Part shown: piece after piece, positions 55,370-64,000 of the stretch | Layout of the letters: each line of letters begins with the position of its first letter | How positions within the stretch are numbered: position 1 is the stretch's first letter | From: Grimontia sedimenti | GTDB lineage: Bacteria > Pseudomonadota > Gammaproteobacteria > Enterobacterales > Vibrionaceae | Length of the DNA stretch: 64,000 nucleotides | Direction of reading: 5' to 3' | Assembly: GCF_011045095.1 (NCBI RefSeq) | Contig: NZ_JAALDL010000003.1 | Span: 1 to 64,000, forward strand | Translations under genes and position numbers: made by a program | The notes under the pieces: model-generated | What the model was told of the DNA's origin: nothing | What the model saw: only the letters and a program-made list of their open reading frames with translations | Database searches by the model: none

Positions 55370-56545
55370 ATGTACCGTATTTCCGAGCTGGCGGATTTAG
55401 TCGGGCTATCCCGCACGGCGCTGCTTTATTACGAAAAGCAGGGACTGATTCAGGGTAAACGTCTGGAAAACAGTTACCGCGTTTACAGTGATAAAGATGT
55501 TCAACGCGTCCGCCTTATCCAGAAGCTTCAGGCTGGAGGCTTAACGCTCAAGGAATGCAAAGCTTGCCTGAATGCCAAGGTCGATCGTGAGTTGCTGCAG
55601 AACCGGCTGCAACAGTTAGATGAAGAGATCGCGCACAAACAACAATCGCGACAATTGTTAGCAGCACTGCTGGGGGAAGGGGACTTAAAAGCCTGGCATG
55701 AGTCTGTCGACAAAATAGCGCCAGACGCGCATCTCGAGTGGTTAATAAAGCAGGGCTTCAGTGAAAAAGAGGCGCTGCACTTGAAATGGTTATCAAAAGA
55801 CATGAATGAACATGACCGCTACATGGCTGACTTTATGCGTGTTTTCGAAACACTGGATCGCTGGGGGCCTGGTTCGGAAGAAGAAACACTTCGCGCGCTC
55901 AACAGTGTGAAGACTTCACCGAAGACATTGCTTGAGATTGGTTGTGGTAAAGGCATTGCGACGACTGTGTTGGCAAAACATACCGACGCAGCGATTACAG
56001 CGCTGGACAATGAGCCTTCTGCGCTCAACCGCTTGAATAAACGTGCAGCAGAGCTTGGTTTTTCGAATCGCATTACAACCGTGAACGCCAGCATGACTGA
56101 ATTGCCTTTCTCTCCTGAAAGCTTCGAGCTGATTTGGGCGGAAGGCTGCGCCTACATCATGGGGGTAGAAAATGCGCTCAAACAGTGGCGCAAAGTACTC
56201 AAGAATGACGGTGTTTTGGTGTTAAGTGATTTGGTCTGGCTGACAGAGACACCAAGTGAAGAAACCGAAACATTCTGGCTACGGGAATACCCGGATATCG
56301 GCACAATTGCCAAGCGTGAAGCCCAAGCAAAAGTAGCGGGCTACGAAGTATTGGAGAGTTTTACCCTTGCACCAGAAGCTTGGGAAAACTACTTCAAGCC
56401 ATTGGAAGAAAGAGTAAATGCGCTGAAAGCAGACATGGCGGAATCAGCGGCGCTGAAGGATATTCAGACTGAATTGAACATCTACAACCGATATTTGAAC
56501 GAGTTTAGTTATCAGGTCTTTGTGCTTAAGAAGAAAGACCTTTAA
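55370..56545 (+). CDS. MerR-family regulator fused to a SAM-dependent methyltransferase
   Basis: 391 residues. Residues 1-70 are a MerR winged helix (YRISELADLVGLSRTALLYY, NSYRVYSDKDVQRV), 70-100 a dimerising coiled coil, and about 175-300 a class I methyltransferase with the SAM loop LEIGCGKG (188-195) and the acidic motif ITALDNE. Two cysteines (C63, C66) lie near the dimerisation helix. The last 90 residues are helical. The methyltransferase part may act as the ligand sensor or may modify the ligand. The gene has a GGAGG site and a MerR-type promoter, and is followed after 12 bases by an acetyltransferase gene; both may act on the same small molecule, for instance an antibiotic-like compound (inference). 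Confidence 0.88.
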   Translation: MYRISELADLVGLSRTALLYYEKQGLIQGKRLENSYRVYSDKDVQRVRLIQKLQAGGLTLKECKACLNAKVDRELLQNRLQQLDEEIAHKQQSRQLLAALLGEGDLKAWHESVDKIAPDAHLEWLIKQGFSEKEALHLKWLSKDMNEHDRYMADFMRVFETLDRWGPGSEEETLRALNSVKTSPKTLLEIGCGKGIATTVLAKHTDAAITALDNEPSALNRLNKRAAELGFSNRITTVNASMTELPFSPESFELIWAEGCAYIMGVENALKQWRKVLKNDGVLVLSDLVWLTETPSEETETFWLREYPDIGTIAKREAQAKVAGYEVLESFTLAPEAWENYFKPLEERVNALKADMAESAALKDIQTELNIYNRYLNEFSYQVFVLKKKDL

Positions 56546-56557
56546 GGAAAATGAAAC

Positions 56558-57094
56558 ATGAATTACACCACTTATCAAAAGACCGATATCGAAGCGATTA
56601 TCGAGTTGTTCCAAACGACATTTGCTAACTCTGAAGGTGAAGCAGAAGGAAAAGTCATTGGCGCATTTGCCCGCGAAATGATGGAAACCACGCCTAAGGA
56701 AGATTTACAGGTATTCATTGCCAAAGACGGAGAGAAAATTGTTGGCGGCGTGATGTTCTCCACGCTCACTTTGGAAGGTGACAAAACCGCCAAGCTGCTA
56801 TCGCCAATGGCGGTGAGTACAGAAGTGCAGGGTAAAGGTATTGGGCAAGGGCTGATCAACCATGCATTGGCAGTGCTGAAATCTGAAGGTGTTGATATTG
56901 CCGTGACCTACGGCGACCCTAACTTCTACAGCAAGGTAGGTTTTGCACAAATCAGCGAAAACATAATCAAAGCACCGCTTCCGTTAAGCTTCCCTGAAGG
57001 GTGGTTGGGGCAATCGTTGAATGACGAATCATTGGAAGCTATTCCGGGACAATCTGGCTGTGTTTCAGCACTGAATAACCCAGAACTTTGGTAA
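56558..57094 (+). CDS. GNAT-family N-acetyltransferase
   Basis: 178 residues. Acetyl-CoA binding motif A is seen as LSPMAVSTEVQGKGIGQGLINHAL, followed by VTYGDPNFYSKVGF, typical of the predicted acetyltransferases of COG3153. It is the second gene of the MerR-methyltransferase operon. The substrate is unknown; context suggests modification of the inducer. Confidence 0.88.
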   Translation: MNYTTYQKTDIEAIIELFQTTFANSEGEAEGKVIGAFAREMMETTPKEDLQVFIAKDGEKIVGGVMFSTLTLEGDKTAKLLSPMAVSTEVQGKGIGQGLINHALAVLKSEGVDIAVTYGDPNFYSKVGFAQISENIIKAPLPLSFPEGWLGQSLNDESLEAIPGQSGCVSALNNPELW

Positions 57095-57097
57095 ACT

Positions 57098-57126
57098 GAA
57101 AAGCGCCTGTGAGCGCTTTTCTTTCT
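57098..57126 (+). terminator. Rho-independent terminator
   Basis: GAAAAGCGC, 6-base loop, GCGCTTTTC followed by TTTCT, directly after the acetyltransferase gene. Confidence 0.88.
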
Positions 57127-57269
57127 ATACGACTCCCCACCAAAGACAAAATGTGATTCATGTCGCATGGCAACTCGCAAGTCTCACTAGTGATAATTTT
57201 GTAACCAATGTGAAATGTGGCGCTACTAGGCTTACCCGCAAATGAAGTAGGTAGGTGATAGGAAACACT

Positions 57270-58868
57270 ATGAGCGTACGTCAGCGATTGCTGGTTGCAT
57301 TCACACTTTTTCTCGCGTCAACGATAGGACTTGGCAGTTTGGCGCTGTGGATTTCATCCCGTTCGACTGAGGCGTATTCGGAATACGTGAACGAACAGCT
57401 CCCTGAAGTATGGGCGCTTTTAGCGCTTGAAAGGGATCATCGGGACCTCTCAACCCTTTCTCAAAAGATTAAAGCTCAGCTCCTGTTTTGGAGCGAAATC
57501 ACACCGAAGTTTGAGAACTTCCAAGCAAATTACCAAGCGAGCTGGGAGCAGCTCTATCAGCATCCTTCTCTCAGTGAATGGGTTCACGCCAACGCTGAAA
57601 ACAAAGAGAAAGTGGATGCTTATGCCACTAAGTTATCGCGCGCGATTAAAGACAAAAGCTTCTACGACGCTGGGCGAGTGGTCGACTTTGATTTGTATCC
57701 CGCGGTAGACCCAATGTTAGCCGCGCTCAGTGAAAAGCTGGCGGAGCGGCGCGAATATGCAAATATATCTGCAGGTGGATTGATCGCCTTTTTAAAGCAG
57801 CAGTCGATGTTCATCATGGCTGCAATCGGTATAGCGACCATTGTCGCCGCGATCTTGATGCTGTGGCTGCACCACACCGTCATTATTCGCATGAATAGGA
57901 TTTCGATGGCGCTGACCAACATTGATACGGAATCTGATCTTACTGTGCGTCTTGAAGACCATTACAAAGATGAAGTCTCCGCGATTGTCCGGGCATCCAA
58001 CAATTTGCTAGAGAAGTTCAATCATTTCGTCACGCACATTCACACCAGAACTGGGGAGCTGGATGAGCAATCCGGTACGCTCGACGGCCAGAGCCACAGG
58101 GTGTCGGACATTAACAAAGACACTCAGTCACAAATCAATGAAGTGGCTCAGTCTTTGAGTGTTATGGAAACGGCGACCTCAGACATCGTGTCGGCAGTGA
58201 ACGACACGCGCGAATGTATCGGCAAAATGGCTAAGGACAATGGCGATCTTCAGACGCAGATGACCGCGACAGAGAGGTCAATTGCTTACAGTGTCGATGC
58301 TGTCGGCAAAGCGGCAATCACGATGGAAACGCTGAGAGCCACCAGTGAGAAAATCTCTGGGGTGACTGATGTGATTGAGTCCATTGCTGAGCAAACCAAT
58401 CTGTTGGCGCTCAATGCGGCTATTGAAGCTGCGCGCGCTGGCGAGCAGGGCAGAGGGTTTGCTGTTGTCGCAGACGAAGTTCGTAGTTTGTCGATACGTA
58501 CGTCTGAGTCGACAGGAGACATTCGAAACTGGATTAACGATCTGATTTCACAGGTTGAAGCTGCAAGCTCGCTATTGAGTGAGACTAAGGTGGCGAGTGA
58601 AAACAACCAGCAAGCGAGTGTGCAGCTTCAACAATATCTCAGTGAAATGCACCGCACCTTTGAAGGCTTGGAACAACTCAGTGCAGAAGCTGGCGTGGCG
58701 CTGACTTCCCAGCACCGCGAGATAGAGCAACTGACAGAGCGAAGAAGGGAGTTGAAACGCGGAAGCCAGTCATTGACTGATGCCATCAACACCACCAGTC
58801 ATGTCAGTGGTCAGCTAAGTAGTCAGTCGAGTGAGCTGTCTAAGCTCACCATGCAGTTTAAGACCTAA
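57270..58868 (+). CDS. Methyl-accepting chemotaxis protein
   Basis: 532 residues from ATG 57270 (AGGAAA upstream; a GTG at 57255 is less likely). Helix 1 at about 8-28, a short all-helical periplasmic domain of about 150 residues (four-helix-bundle type), helix 2 near 180-200, a HAMP segment ([20 protein letters not shown]) and the signalling tip [20 protein letters not shown]. The C terminus has no CheR pentapeptide. The ligand is unknown. Confidence 0.93.
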   Translation: MSVRQRLLVAFTLFLASTIGLGSLALWISSRSTEAYSEYVNEQLPEVWALLALERDHRDLSTLSQKIKAQLLFWSEITPKFENFQANYQASWEQLYQHPSLSEWVHANAENKEKVDAYATKLSRAIKDKSFYDAGRVVDFDLYPAVDPMLAALSEKLAERREYANISAGGLIAFLKQQSMFIMAAIGIATIVAAILMLWLHHTVIIRMNRISMALTNIDTESDLTVRLEDHYKDEVSAIVRASNNLLEKFNHFVTHIHTRTGELDEQSGTLDGQSHRVSDINKDTQSQINEVAQSLSVMETATSDIVSAVNDTRECIGKMAKDNGDLQTQMTATERSIAYSVDAVGKAAITMETLRATSEKISGVTDVIESIAEQTNLLALNAAIEAARAGEQGRGFAVVADEVRSLSIRTSESTGDIRNWINDLISQVEAASSLLSETKVASENNQQASVQLQQYLSEMHRTFEGLEQLSAEAGVALTSQHREIEQLTERRRELKRGSQSLTDAINTTSHVSGQLSSQSSELSKLTMQFKT

Positions 58869-59014
58869 TCAACGATCGGATTCTTATTCTTATCGAAATG
58901 AAACGCTTGGTGGGAAATAAACGAGAGCTGGCGTGTATTTTGGTTTTCAACAGTAGGAGGCTGTCGAAAACTTCGTCACTATTGTCTGAATTGATGCAAA
59001 CAAGGACGATTAAG

Positions 59015-59455
59015 ATGCTCAAGAAAATCGCAGTAGCAGCAGTCAGCGCAATGATGATGTTGGCAATGCCAGCGAAAGCCAATGTTGATGCATTTGCGAC
59101 TTGTATGGTGGATTCGTTGAATGGCAAAGAGCGCAAGCAGCTCGCACAGTGGGTGTACTTCGCGATTGCGGCGCACCCAGAAATGGCACCTTTTGCGAAA
59201 GTGACGGATCAAAACCGATTGGCTTCTGACAAAGTGATGGGGGATTTGGTCAACCGGCTGTTGATTGAAGATTGCTCTGAAGAATTGGTGGTTGCCTTTA
59301 ACCAAAACCCATTGGCGGTGAATCAGGCATTCGAGTTTGTTGGTAAAGTCGCCATGCAGGAATTGATGACAAACCCAGAAGTCATGGCAACCATTTCCAA
59401 CTACGCGGAGCATCTGGATCAAGAGAAATTAAACGGATTGTTGAGCGGAAAATAA
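59015..59455 (+). CDS. Small exported protein of unknown function
   Basis: 146 residues from ATG 59015 (AAGGA 9 bases upstream), with a signal peptide MLKKIAVAAVSAMMMLAMPA ending AKA. The mature part is helical with two cysteines (C28, C81) that may form a disulfide. No domain recognised. The longer frame upstream lacks signal-peptide character. Confidence 0.75.
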   Translation: MLKKIAVAAVSAMMMLAMPAKANVDAFATCMVDSLNGKERKQLAQWVYFAIAAHPEMAPFAKVTDQNRLASDKVMGDLVNRLLIEDCSEELVVAFNQNPLAVNQAFEFVGKVAMQELMTNPEVMATISNYAEHLDQEKLNGLLSGK

Positions 59456-59510
59456 TCTCATCGAATACGCACCGGAATTCTCCAAACGGGAAAAGCTGCA
59501 GCGACTAATT

Positions 59511-59921
59511 TTGATTGGTTGCGGCGGCTTTTTGTTGTTTCTAACTGCGCAATTTTGGCTGTTGACGATGATAGACAACTTCGCTGAACGCCCACATTGC
59601 TATTCGATTTTTGGCATCCAGCTTGTTGACTACTTTTGGTATCTCGTCTTTGTCGGAATTCCTTTAATGATATTCATTCCCACGATGTTACTTATCCCGT
59701 CGGGAGTGAAAGGGTGGAAGCAGGGTCAGTTCCCGCCAGCAGGCACAAAGGTCTTTCGTCGCACACGTATTAGAATTGGTGTTCAGGGGAGACTTTTCTC
59801 TGTGTTTCAAATGCTGCCTGCCATTTTGGTGTTGGCTCTGTCAGTTTGGGGCTACTTTCAGGCTTCAGCACTACACCCAATAGATTTGAGCCAATTTGAC
59901 CAGTCTTTATGTGAAAAATGA
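59511..59921 (+). CDS. Small membrane protein of unknown function, start uncertain
   Basis: 136 residues if TTG 59511 is used. About three hydrophobic helices and a basic loop (GTKVFRRTRIRIGVQGR). The open frame continues upstream to 59445 and encodes a natural-looking start region (IEYAPEFSKREKLQRLIL) but contains no ATG, GTG or TTG there; ATC at 59460 would be the expected first codon. The gene may use a rare start, or its start codon was mutated. It may be co-transcribed with the gene before it. Confidence 0.6.
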   Translation: MIGCGGFLLFLTAQFWLLTMIDNFAERPHCYSIFGIQLVDYFWYLVFVGIPLMIFIPTMLLIPSGVKGWKQGQFPPAGTKVFRRTRIRIGVQGRLFSVFQMLPAILVLALSVWGYFQASALHPIDLSQFDQSLCEK

Positions 59922-59990
59922 GCGCCTGCTTCCGCGACGAATAGCTTAACAACGCTAGGATTATCCGTATCTCGGGTTTTGCAGGAAGAC

Positions 59991-60338
59991 ATGATGATCC
60001 AAGTCCAATGCCACTGCGGCAATGTATCGCTTTCCGCTGAATACCCACCCACAGAAGTGACTCATTGTAATTGCTCAATATGTCGGCGATATGCGGCAGC
60101 CTGGTCTTATTACGGGTTGGATGAAGTGAACGTTTCGGTCAGGGAGAGCTCACCCAAAACCTATTCCTGGGGCGACGAAGATATCGAATTCCATTACTGT
60201 CCGAATTGCGGATGTGTTACCCACTATGTCACCACGCCCAAATGCGCAGCCAAAATTATTGCCATCAACATGCGAATGGCCGACAAACATACGCTCGAAA
60301 ACCTTCCCGTTCGATACATCAATGGTGCCAGTTTCTAA
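59991..60338 (+). CDS. GFA/CENP-V family zinc protein
   Basis: 115 residues from ATG 59991 (a second ATG follows at once; AGGA upstream). Zinc-binding motifs CHCG, CNCSICRR and CPNCGC are those of the glutathione-dependent formaldehyde-activating enzyme family. Most small members have no proven substrate. No formaldehyde pathway gene is nearby. Confidence 0.88.
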   Translation: MMIQVQCHCGNVSLSAEYPPTEVTHCNCSICRRYAAAWSYYGLDEVNVSVRESSPKTYSWGDEDIEFHYCPNCGCVTHYVTTPKCAAKIIAINMRMADKHTLENLPVRYINGASF

Positions 60339-60550
60339 CTTCACCATTGTCTCAATATTCTCTCTTTTTAGTCATTCCATTAAGAAAAAATATTATGAAT
60401 AGATGTTCATATATAAATTTTTTCAAACTTTTTAATTTATATAAAACAATAGGATAGCCTTAAATTGGGCGCGAAGCTTATTCATCCGCGAAATATTCAC
60501 GAAAATGCTGGGGTCTGTTTGAGGGAGTTAGACATGCGTCTTAACCTCAA

Positions 60551-60590
60551 GGTAACCGAACACCCGTGAATGGACAATTTGTCGGTTACC
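60551..60590. promoter_or_regulatory. Inverted repeat upstream of bufA
   Basis: GGTAACCGA (60551-60559) and TCGGTTACC (60582-60590) are perfect complements 22 bases apart, 28 bases before the bufA start codon. It may be an operator or an mRNA hairpin in the leader. GTAACC also resembles ECF-sigma -35 elements, but no matching -10 is evident. Confidence 0.45.
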
Positions 60591-60617
60591 CAACCTACAA
60601 ATACTGGAGTACAGACA

Positions 60618-60899
60618 ATGAATAAGATTGAAAAGAGCGCCACTTTCGCATCAGTAGCACTGGCAGTAGCAATGAGCGCGAGCGCATTCGCAGCAGAATC
60701 ACCAGCAGGCAGCACAGGTGCTGCAATTGGTGCTGGTGACAAAGTTCACTGTTATGGCATCCACTCTTGTAAAGGTCAGTCAGACTGTAAAACTGCTGAG
60801 CACCAGTGCAAAGGTCAAAACGCCTGTGGCGGCCATGGTTTTAAAGCGATGAAAGCGAAAGAATGCCTTGATCAAGGTGGCGTGATCTCTGATCTCTAA
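60618..60899 (+). CDS. bufA: Bufferin precursor peptide (BufA-type)
   Basis: 93 residues from ATG 60618 (CTGGAGT upstream). Signal peptide 1-25 ends ASAFA. The mature part has six cysteines (45, 51, 57, 64, 70, 83) in the pattern HCYGIHSCKGQSDCKTAEHQ, CKGQNACGGHGF and KECLDQGG. Such cysteine-rich exported precursors are encoded with DUF692 (MNIO) and DUF2063 proteins; their cysteines are modified and the product binds copper in the periplasm. First gene of the buf operon. Confidence 0.88.
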   Translation: MNKIEKSATFASVALAVAMSASAFAAESPAGSTGAAIGAGDKVHCYGIHSCKGQSDCKTAEHQCKGQNACGGHGFKAMKAKECLDQGGVISDL

Positions 60900-60921
60900 T
60901 TGATTGCCTGGAGTGAATGAA

Positions 60922-61749
60922 ATGACTTCGAGCTTTGGGCTGGGTTTACGCACTCAGCATTACAACGATTTTCTGAATGCACGACAACCTGTCGATTGGC
61001 TGGAAGTCATTTCTGACAACTTTATGGTCAATGGTGGTAAGCCATTGGCCATACTCGACCGCATCCGCGCTGACTACCCGATGACTATGCATGGCGTTTC
61101 CATGTCGATTGGTTCGGTGAATGGCCTGGATGAAGACTATCTCAAACGCCTCAAAGCGCTCGAACAACGAATCGAACCCATGTGGGTTTCAGATCACCTC
61201 TGTTGGGGCGGCGTTCATGGACGCAAACTTCACGATTTAATGCCATTGCCATTCACGCAGGAAGCGCTGGATGTGGTGGCGAGAAATATTCACCACGCTC
61301 AGGATGTTTTGAAGCGTCCTTTGGTGGTAGAAAATGTCTCAAGCTATGTTGAATTCAAAGATTCAGAGATGACTGAGTGGGAATTTCTAAGCGAGATTTG
61401 CAATGCGACGGGTTGCCAGCTTCTATTGGATATCAACAATATCTATGTGAGCGCATTTAACCACGGCTTCTCACCGTTTGAATTTATTGACGGCGTACCG
61501 AAAGAGCACATCTGCCAGTTCCATCTCGCCGGACACCAAAACAACGGCGATCACCTGATTGATACCCATGACCACCCGGTTTGTGCAGGTGTGTGGGATT
61601 TATATGAATATGCATTGACCCGCTACGGCAATGTACCGACCATGATTGAACGTGACGACAATGTGCCACCTTTAGCAGAATTGTTGGACGAGTTGGATAT
61701 TGCCCGAAAAATCGCTGGAGATGTTCTGAAAACGGAGGGAGCGGCATGA
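60922..61749 (+). CDS. bufB: MNIO-family (DUF692) bufferin-modifying enzyme
   Basis: 275 residues from ATG 60922 (TGGAG 8 bases upstream). TIM-barrel multinuclear iron oxidase with metal ligands in [43 protein letters not shown] and DTHDHP, and ERDDN near the end. It oxidises cysteines of the BufA precursor. Stop overlaps the bufC start (ATGA). Confidence 0.93.
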   Translation: MTSSFGLGLRTQHYNDFLNARQPVDWLEVISDNFMVNGGKPLAILDRIRADYPMTMHGVSMSIGSVNGLDEDYLKRLKALEQRIEPMWVSDHLCWGGVHGRKLHDLMPLPFTQEALDVVARNIHHAQDVLKRPLVVENVSSYVEFKDSEMTEWEFLSEICNATGCQLLLDINNIYVSAFNHGFSPFEFIDGVPKEHICQFHLAGHQNNGDHLIDTHDHPVCAGVWDLYEYALTRYGNVPTMIERDDNVPPLAELLDELDIARKIAGDVLKTEGAA

Positions 61750-62522
61750 GCCTTCAATCCCTTCAGGACAGTTTCCAAACCATCTTGCTCAGCCAGCAAT
61801 GTACCGAGGCTGACTGGGTAAACGAGAGGGAAGGCAGCCTGCCATCAAAAGATCGCTTGGCGATTTATTACAACGCTTACCGAATCCGACTTATCGATGT
61901 GCTGCGTGACAACTTTGAACATACTGCGGTTTACTTAGGTGATGATTGGTTTAACCAACTGGCTGCGGACTACGTGCAAACCCATCCATCGACTTACACC
62001 AACATTGGTTACTACGGACACTTGTTTGCCGGCTTTATTGCCGAGCAGCTGCCTGATGATCTTGAAGTGGCAGAGCTGGCGGAACTGGATTGGACGCTTA
62101 GGAGAGCGTTTGACGGTGAAGACAGTGAAGTACTGACAATGGAAACACTTCAGGTAAAGGCTGCTGCAGAACCGGAAAATATCCAGTTGTGTGCAGTGCC
62201 GACCCTCACCTTAACCACACATACCTGTAATACCCTTGATATCTGGCATGCCATCGACAAAGAAGAAACACCGCCAACAGTAGAGCCATTACCTCAAGCT
62301 GTTGATGTACTGATTTGGCGAAAAGGGCACTCTCCGCATTTCCGAAGTATTTCGCCATTGGAATCTGCTGCGATCTCGATGATTCAAACAGGAATTAACC
62401 TCAATAACCTAGGCGCTCAATTGCAAGCGCAATTTCCAGATGTGGATGTGTCGGTTGAGTTTGGTCAAATGCTGCATCGTTGGATTGAGGATGAGGTGTT
62501 GTCTTTTGATGGCAGAAACTAG
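61746..62522 (+). CDS. bufC: DUF2063 partner protein
   Basis: 258 residues with the DUF2063 DNA-binding-like N-terminal domain ([40 protein letters not shown]). BufC-type proteins bind the precursor and act with BufB. The four-base overlap with bufB implies coupled synthesis. The operon has no DoxX or other export gene here. Confidence 0.9.
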   Translation: MSLQSLQDSFQTILLSQQCTEADWVNEREGSLPSKDRLAIYYNAYRIRLIDVLRDNFEHTAVYLGDDWFNQLAADYVQTHPSTYTNIGYYGHLFAGFIAEQLPDDLEVAELAELDWTLRRAFDGEDSEVLTMETLQVKAAAEPENIQLCAVPTLTLTTHTCNTLDIWHAIDKEETPPTVEPLPQAVDVLIWRKGHSPHFRSISPLESAAISMIQTGINLNNLGAQLQAQFPDVDVSVEFGQMLHRWIEDEVLSFDGRN

Positions 62523-62670
62523 TTGAACCTCTCCCTTTCTTTGTCTTTAAAGTGAAACTTTATGGTGTCAGGTTTCATAAAATCATCTCTTCTCATTATT
62601 GAGAGTAAAATGTAAAGCGCTTTCTTTTTAAACTGAGCATGCAGTTGGCTGTATCAATAAAGGAAGTAGT

Positions 62671-63507
62671 ATGAAGTTGTATCAATATGGAAATACAGTA
62701 TTACTCGGTCTTCTTGTTTCGGCTTGTGGCGGTGGAGGAGGTGGCGATAATAGCCCTAGTCCACAGAGAAATGCCTCAGTTTGCTATAACGAAGACCTGT
62801 CAGCTCAAGGGGCTGAGTTTACTGTCGATTATTCTTTCCGCGGGCAATATGCGCAAGAAGGTGAAGAGTTAGTCGACCTAAGCACCTTAGAATCCGAAAT
62901 CTATGGTTTTCGTGTTTCTAACGGGTCACAAGTGACGTTTAATAATGAGCCAGATATTCATCAATTATCCATTTTCTATCGTGACCCAGATATTAATGGT
63001 AACTTGGTTGAGAACTCGACAGACCCTGAATTTGATTTTTATAAGTTTGATGACGATAACAAGATACTAACGAATCTTGGGTATGCGTATTATGTGCCTT
63101 CTAATGATGGAACCAGCGCCCAATATTATGAGAATGTGTATCTCCCTACTGGTCTTGAAGAGCGATATGACCTTGAGACAAATGAAGAATATTCATCTGG
63201 TACGATAACCAGAAGAACATTTATCGATGGTGAATATGAAGGCGACATTACCATTGAGCAAGCCACGAAGTTTTTAGGTGTTCAAAACATTACAGTCAAT
63301 GGCAAAAGCTATCAAGCTTGTAAAATGCAGAGAAGCCGAACGATTGCATACTCAGATTTCACGTCAGAATCAACTTACGTGTATTATCTTGGTGTAGGTA
63401 ATGGAATAAATTTAAAGTCGACCTTTGACGCTAAATATAGTGATGGTAATTCCTACCGCTCAATTCGAGAACTCACGGCAGCCACAATCAACGGCAAATC
63501 CCTCTAA
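62671..63507 (+). CDS. Lipoprotein of unknown function
   Basis: 278 residues. Signal MKLYQYGNTVLLGLLVSAC with lipobox VSAC (C19) and a Gly tract, as in the lipoprotein at 24925. The body is beta-rich with many Tyr, Asp and Asn residues and no recognised domain. AAGGAAG precedes the ATG. It is followed by its own terminator. Confidence 0.78.
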   Translation: MKLYQYGNTVLLGLLVSACGGGGGGDNSPSPQRNASVCYNEDLSAQGAEFTVDYSFRGQYAQEGEELVDLSTLESEIYGFRVSNGSQVTFNNEPDIHQLSIFYRDPDINGNLVENSTDPEFDFYKFDDDNKILTNLGYAYYVPSNDGTSAQYYENVYLPTGLEERYDLETNEEYSSGTITRRTFIDGEYEGDITIEQATKFLGVQNITVNGKSYQACKMQRSRTIAYSDFTSESTYVYYLGVGNGINLKSTFDAKYSDGNSYRSIRELTAATINGKSL

Positions 63508-63521
63508 ACTGAAATCTCGAT

Positions 63522-63562
63522 AAAGAGCAACACCAACTATTTAATTGGTGTTGCTCTTTTTG
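63522..63562 (+). terminator. Rho-independent terminator
   Basis: A 15-bp perfect stem (63522-63536 with 63545-63559; core GAGCAACACC) followed by TTTTTG, 15 bases after the lipoprotein stop. Confidence 0.93.
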
Positions 63563-63660
63563 TTAGGTGTCTCAGGGTCTTGCTCTCAGGTTCGCCTTAG
63601 ATTGACTATTTGTGTCAAAACATAGGTATCTAGTGACAAAATCTTAGTAGGAGTTTGTGT

Positions 63661-64000
63661 TGTTGCCCCAACCTCAATTAGAAACCAAAAGACTCGTCCT
63701 TCGTCCTTTCACCCTGAGCGATAGCGAAATCGTTGCTAAGTTAGCGGGCGACAAACGCATTGCGGATATGACTGCCAATATTCCCCATCCTTACGAATTG
63801 AACATGGCAAAGACTTGGATAGCGACTCACCAAGCCCAATGGGAATCAGGCAAGGGGGCTGTTTATGCGGTCACATTGAAAAGCGATCAACAGCTTATCG
63901 GTACCGTCAGTTTTCCCAGCATTGAAGAGGATGTAGGCGTTCTAGGGTACTGGATTGGAGTGCCTTATTGGGGAAATGGTTATGCTGTTGAAGCGTCTCG
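63661..64000 (+). CDS. RimJ/RimL-type GNAT acetyltransferase (partial)
   Basis: The frame opens with TTG 63661, which has TAGGAG 7 bases upstream, and runs off the window. The N-terminal LETKRLVLRPFTLSD and the later GYWIGVPYWGNGYAVEA are typical of the RimJ/RimL group, whose acetyl-CoA motif begins at WGNGYA. The substrate is unknown. Confidence 0.85.

Noticed and set aside
62613-62622. AAAGCGCTTT as another operator of the sulfonate LacI-type regulator (also AAGCGCTT near 4434)
   Set aside because: The flanking bases do not match the GTAAGCGCTTAC core; such short palindromes arise by chance.

Overview
The window looks like chromosomal DNA of a marine gammaproteobacterium, most probably Vibrionaceae (Vibrio, Grimontia, Enterovibrio or Photobacterium type). 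The reasons are the betIBA-choXWV glycine-betaine operon order, a ribB gene behind an FMN riboswitch, the many Cache/HAMP chemoreceptors and c-di-GMP proteins, and a small dispersed repeat with CCCAAAC/GTTTGGG ends. The genus is an inference; no rRNA or tRNA gene is present. Most genes have mid-range GC, while the Rhs locus at the left edge is visibly richer in A/T.

Layout. 1-4204: end of an unknown gene, an Rhs lipoprotein and an overlapping small membrane protein, probably a toxin-immunity pair. 4691-12939: a dCache-GGDEF-EAL protein, an HscC-type Hsp70, a poly-HAMP chemoreceptor and a small membrane protein whose end is formed by a MITE-like insertion. 13338-24910: a complete-looking gene set for uptake and breakdown of 2,3-dihydroxypropane-1-sulfonate (DHPS) and sulfolactate. 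It holds a TRAP transporter, an HpsN-type dehydrogenase, an SDR and a zinc alcohol dehydrogenase, SuyAB sulfo-lyase, a ComC-like sulfolactate dehydrogenase and a SuyZ exporter on the minus strand, with a divergent LacI-type regulator and two matching operators. 24925-27599: an LruC/GEVED exported protein with a lipoprotein. 27795-34473: a LysR regulator, an SDR, and a TolC-HlyD-ABC-2-ABC-2 efflux operon without an ATPase gene. 35109-38607: a periplasmic-binding GGDEF protein convergent with a BCCT transporter; the two upstream regions share a palindrome. 38898-40096: ribB and its FMN riboswitch, with a repeat element lodged in the leader. 40182-46971: AraC regulator, a YiaW/YiaV-like pair, two small membrane proteins, a ClC antiporter and a Na+/H+ antiporter. 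47227-54330: betIBA-choXWV. 55310-57126: a MerR-methyltransferase fusion behind a textbook MerR-type promoter, with an acetyltransferase. 57270-60338: chemoreceptor and small proteins. 60618-62522: a bufferin (bufABC) copper-binding RiPP operon. 62671-64000: a lipoprotein and a partial acetyltransferase.

How it works together. The DHPS locus would import an abundant algal sulfonate, oxidise it to (R)-sulfolactate, cleave that to pyruvate and sulfite, and export the sulfur anion. The bet/cho operon and the BCCT carrier import choline or betaines for salt tolerance. Several receptors and c-di-GMP enzymes tie nutrient sensing to motility and surface behaviour. The most interesting items are the DHPS locus with its paired LacI operators, the bufferin operon, the MerR-methyltransferase fusion, and two repeat elements that supply gene ends or sit inside a riboswitch leader.
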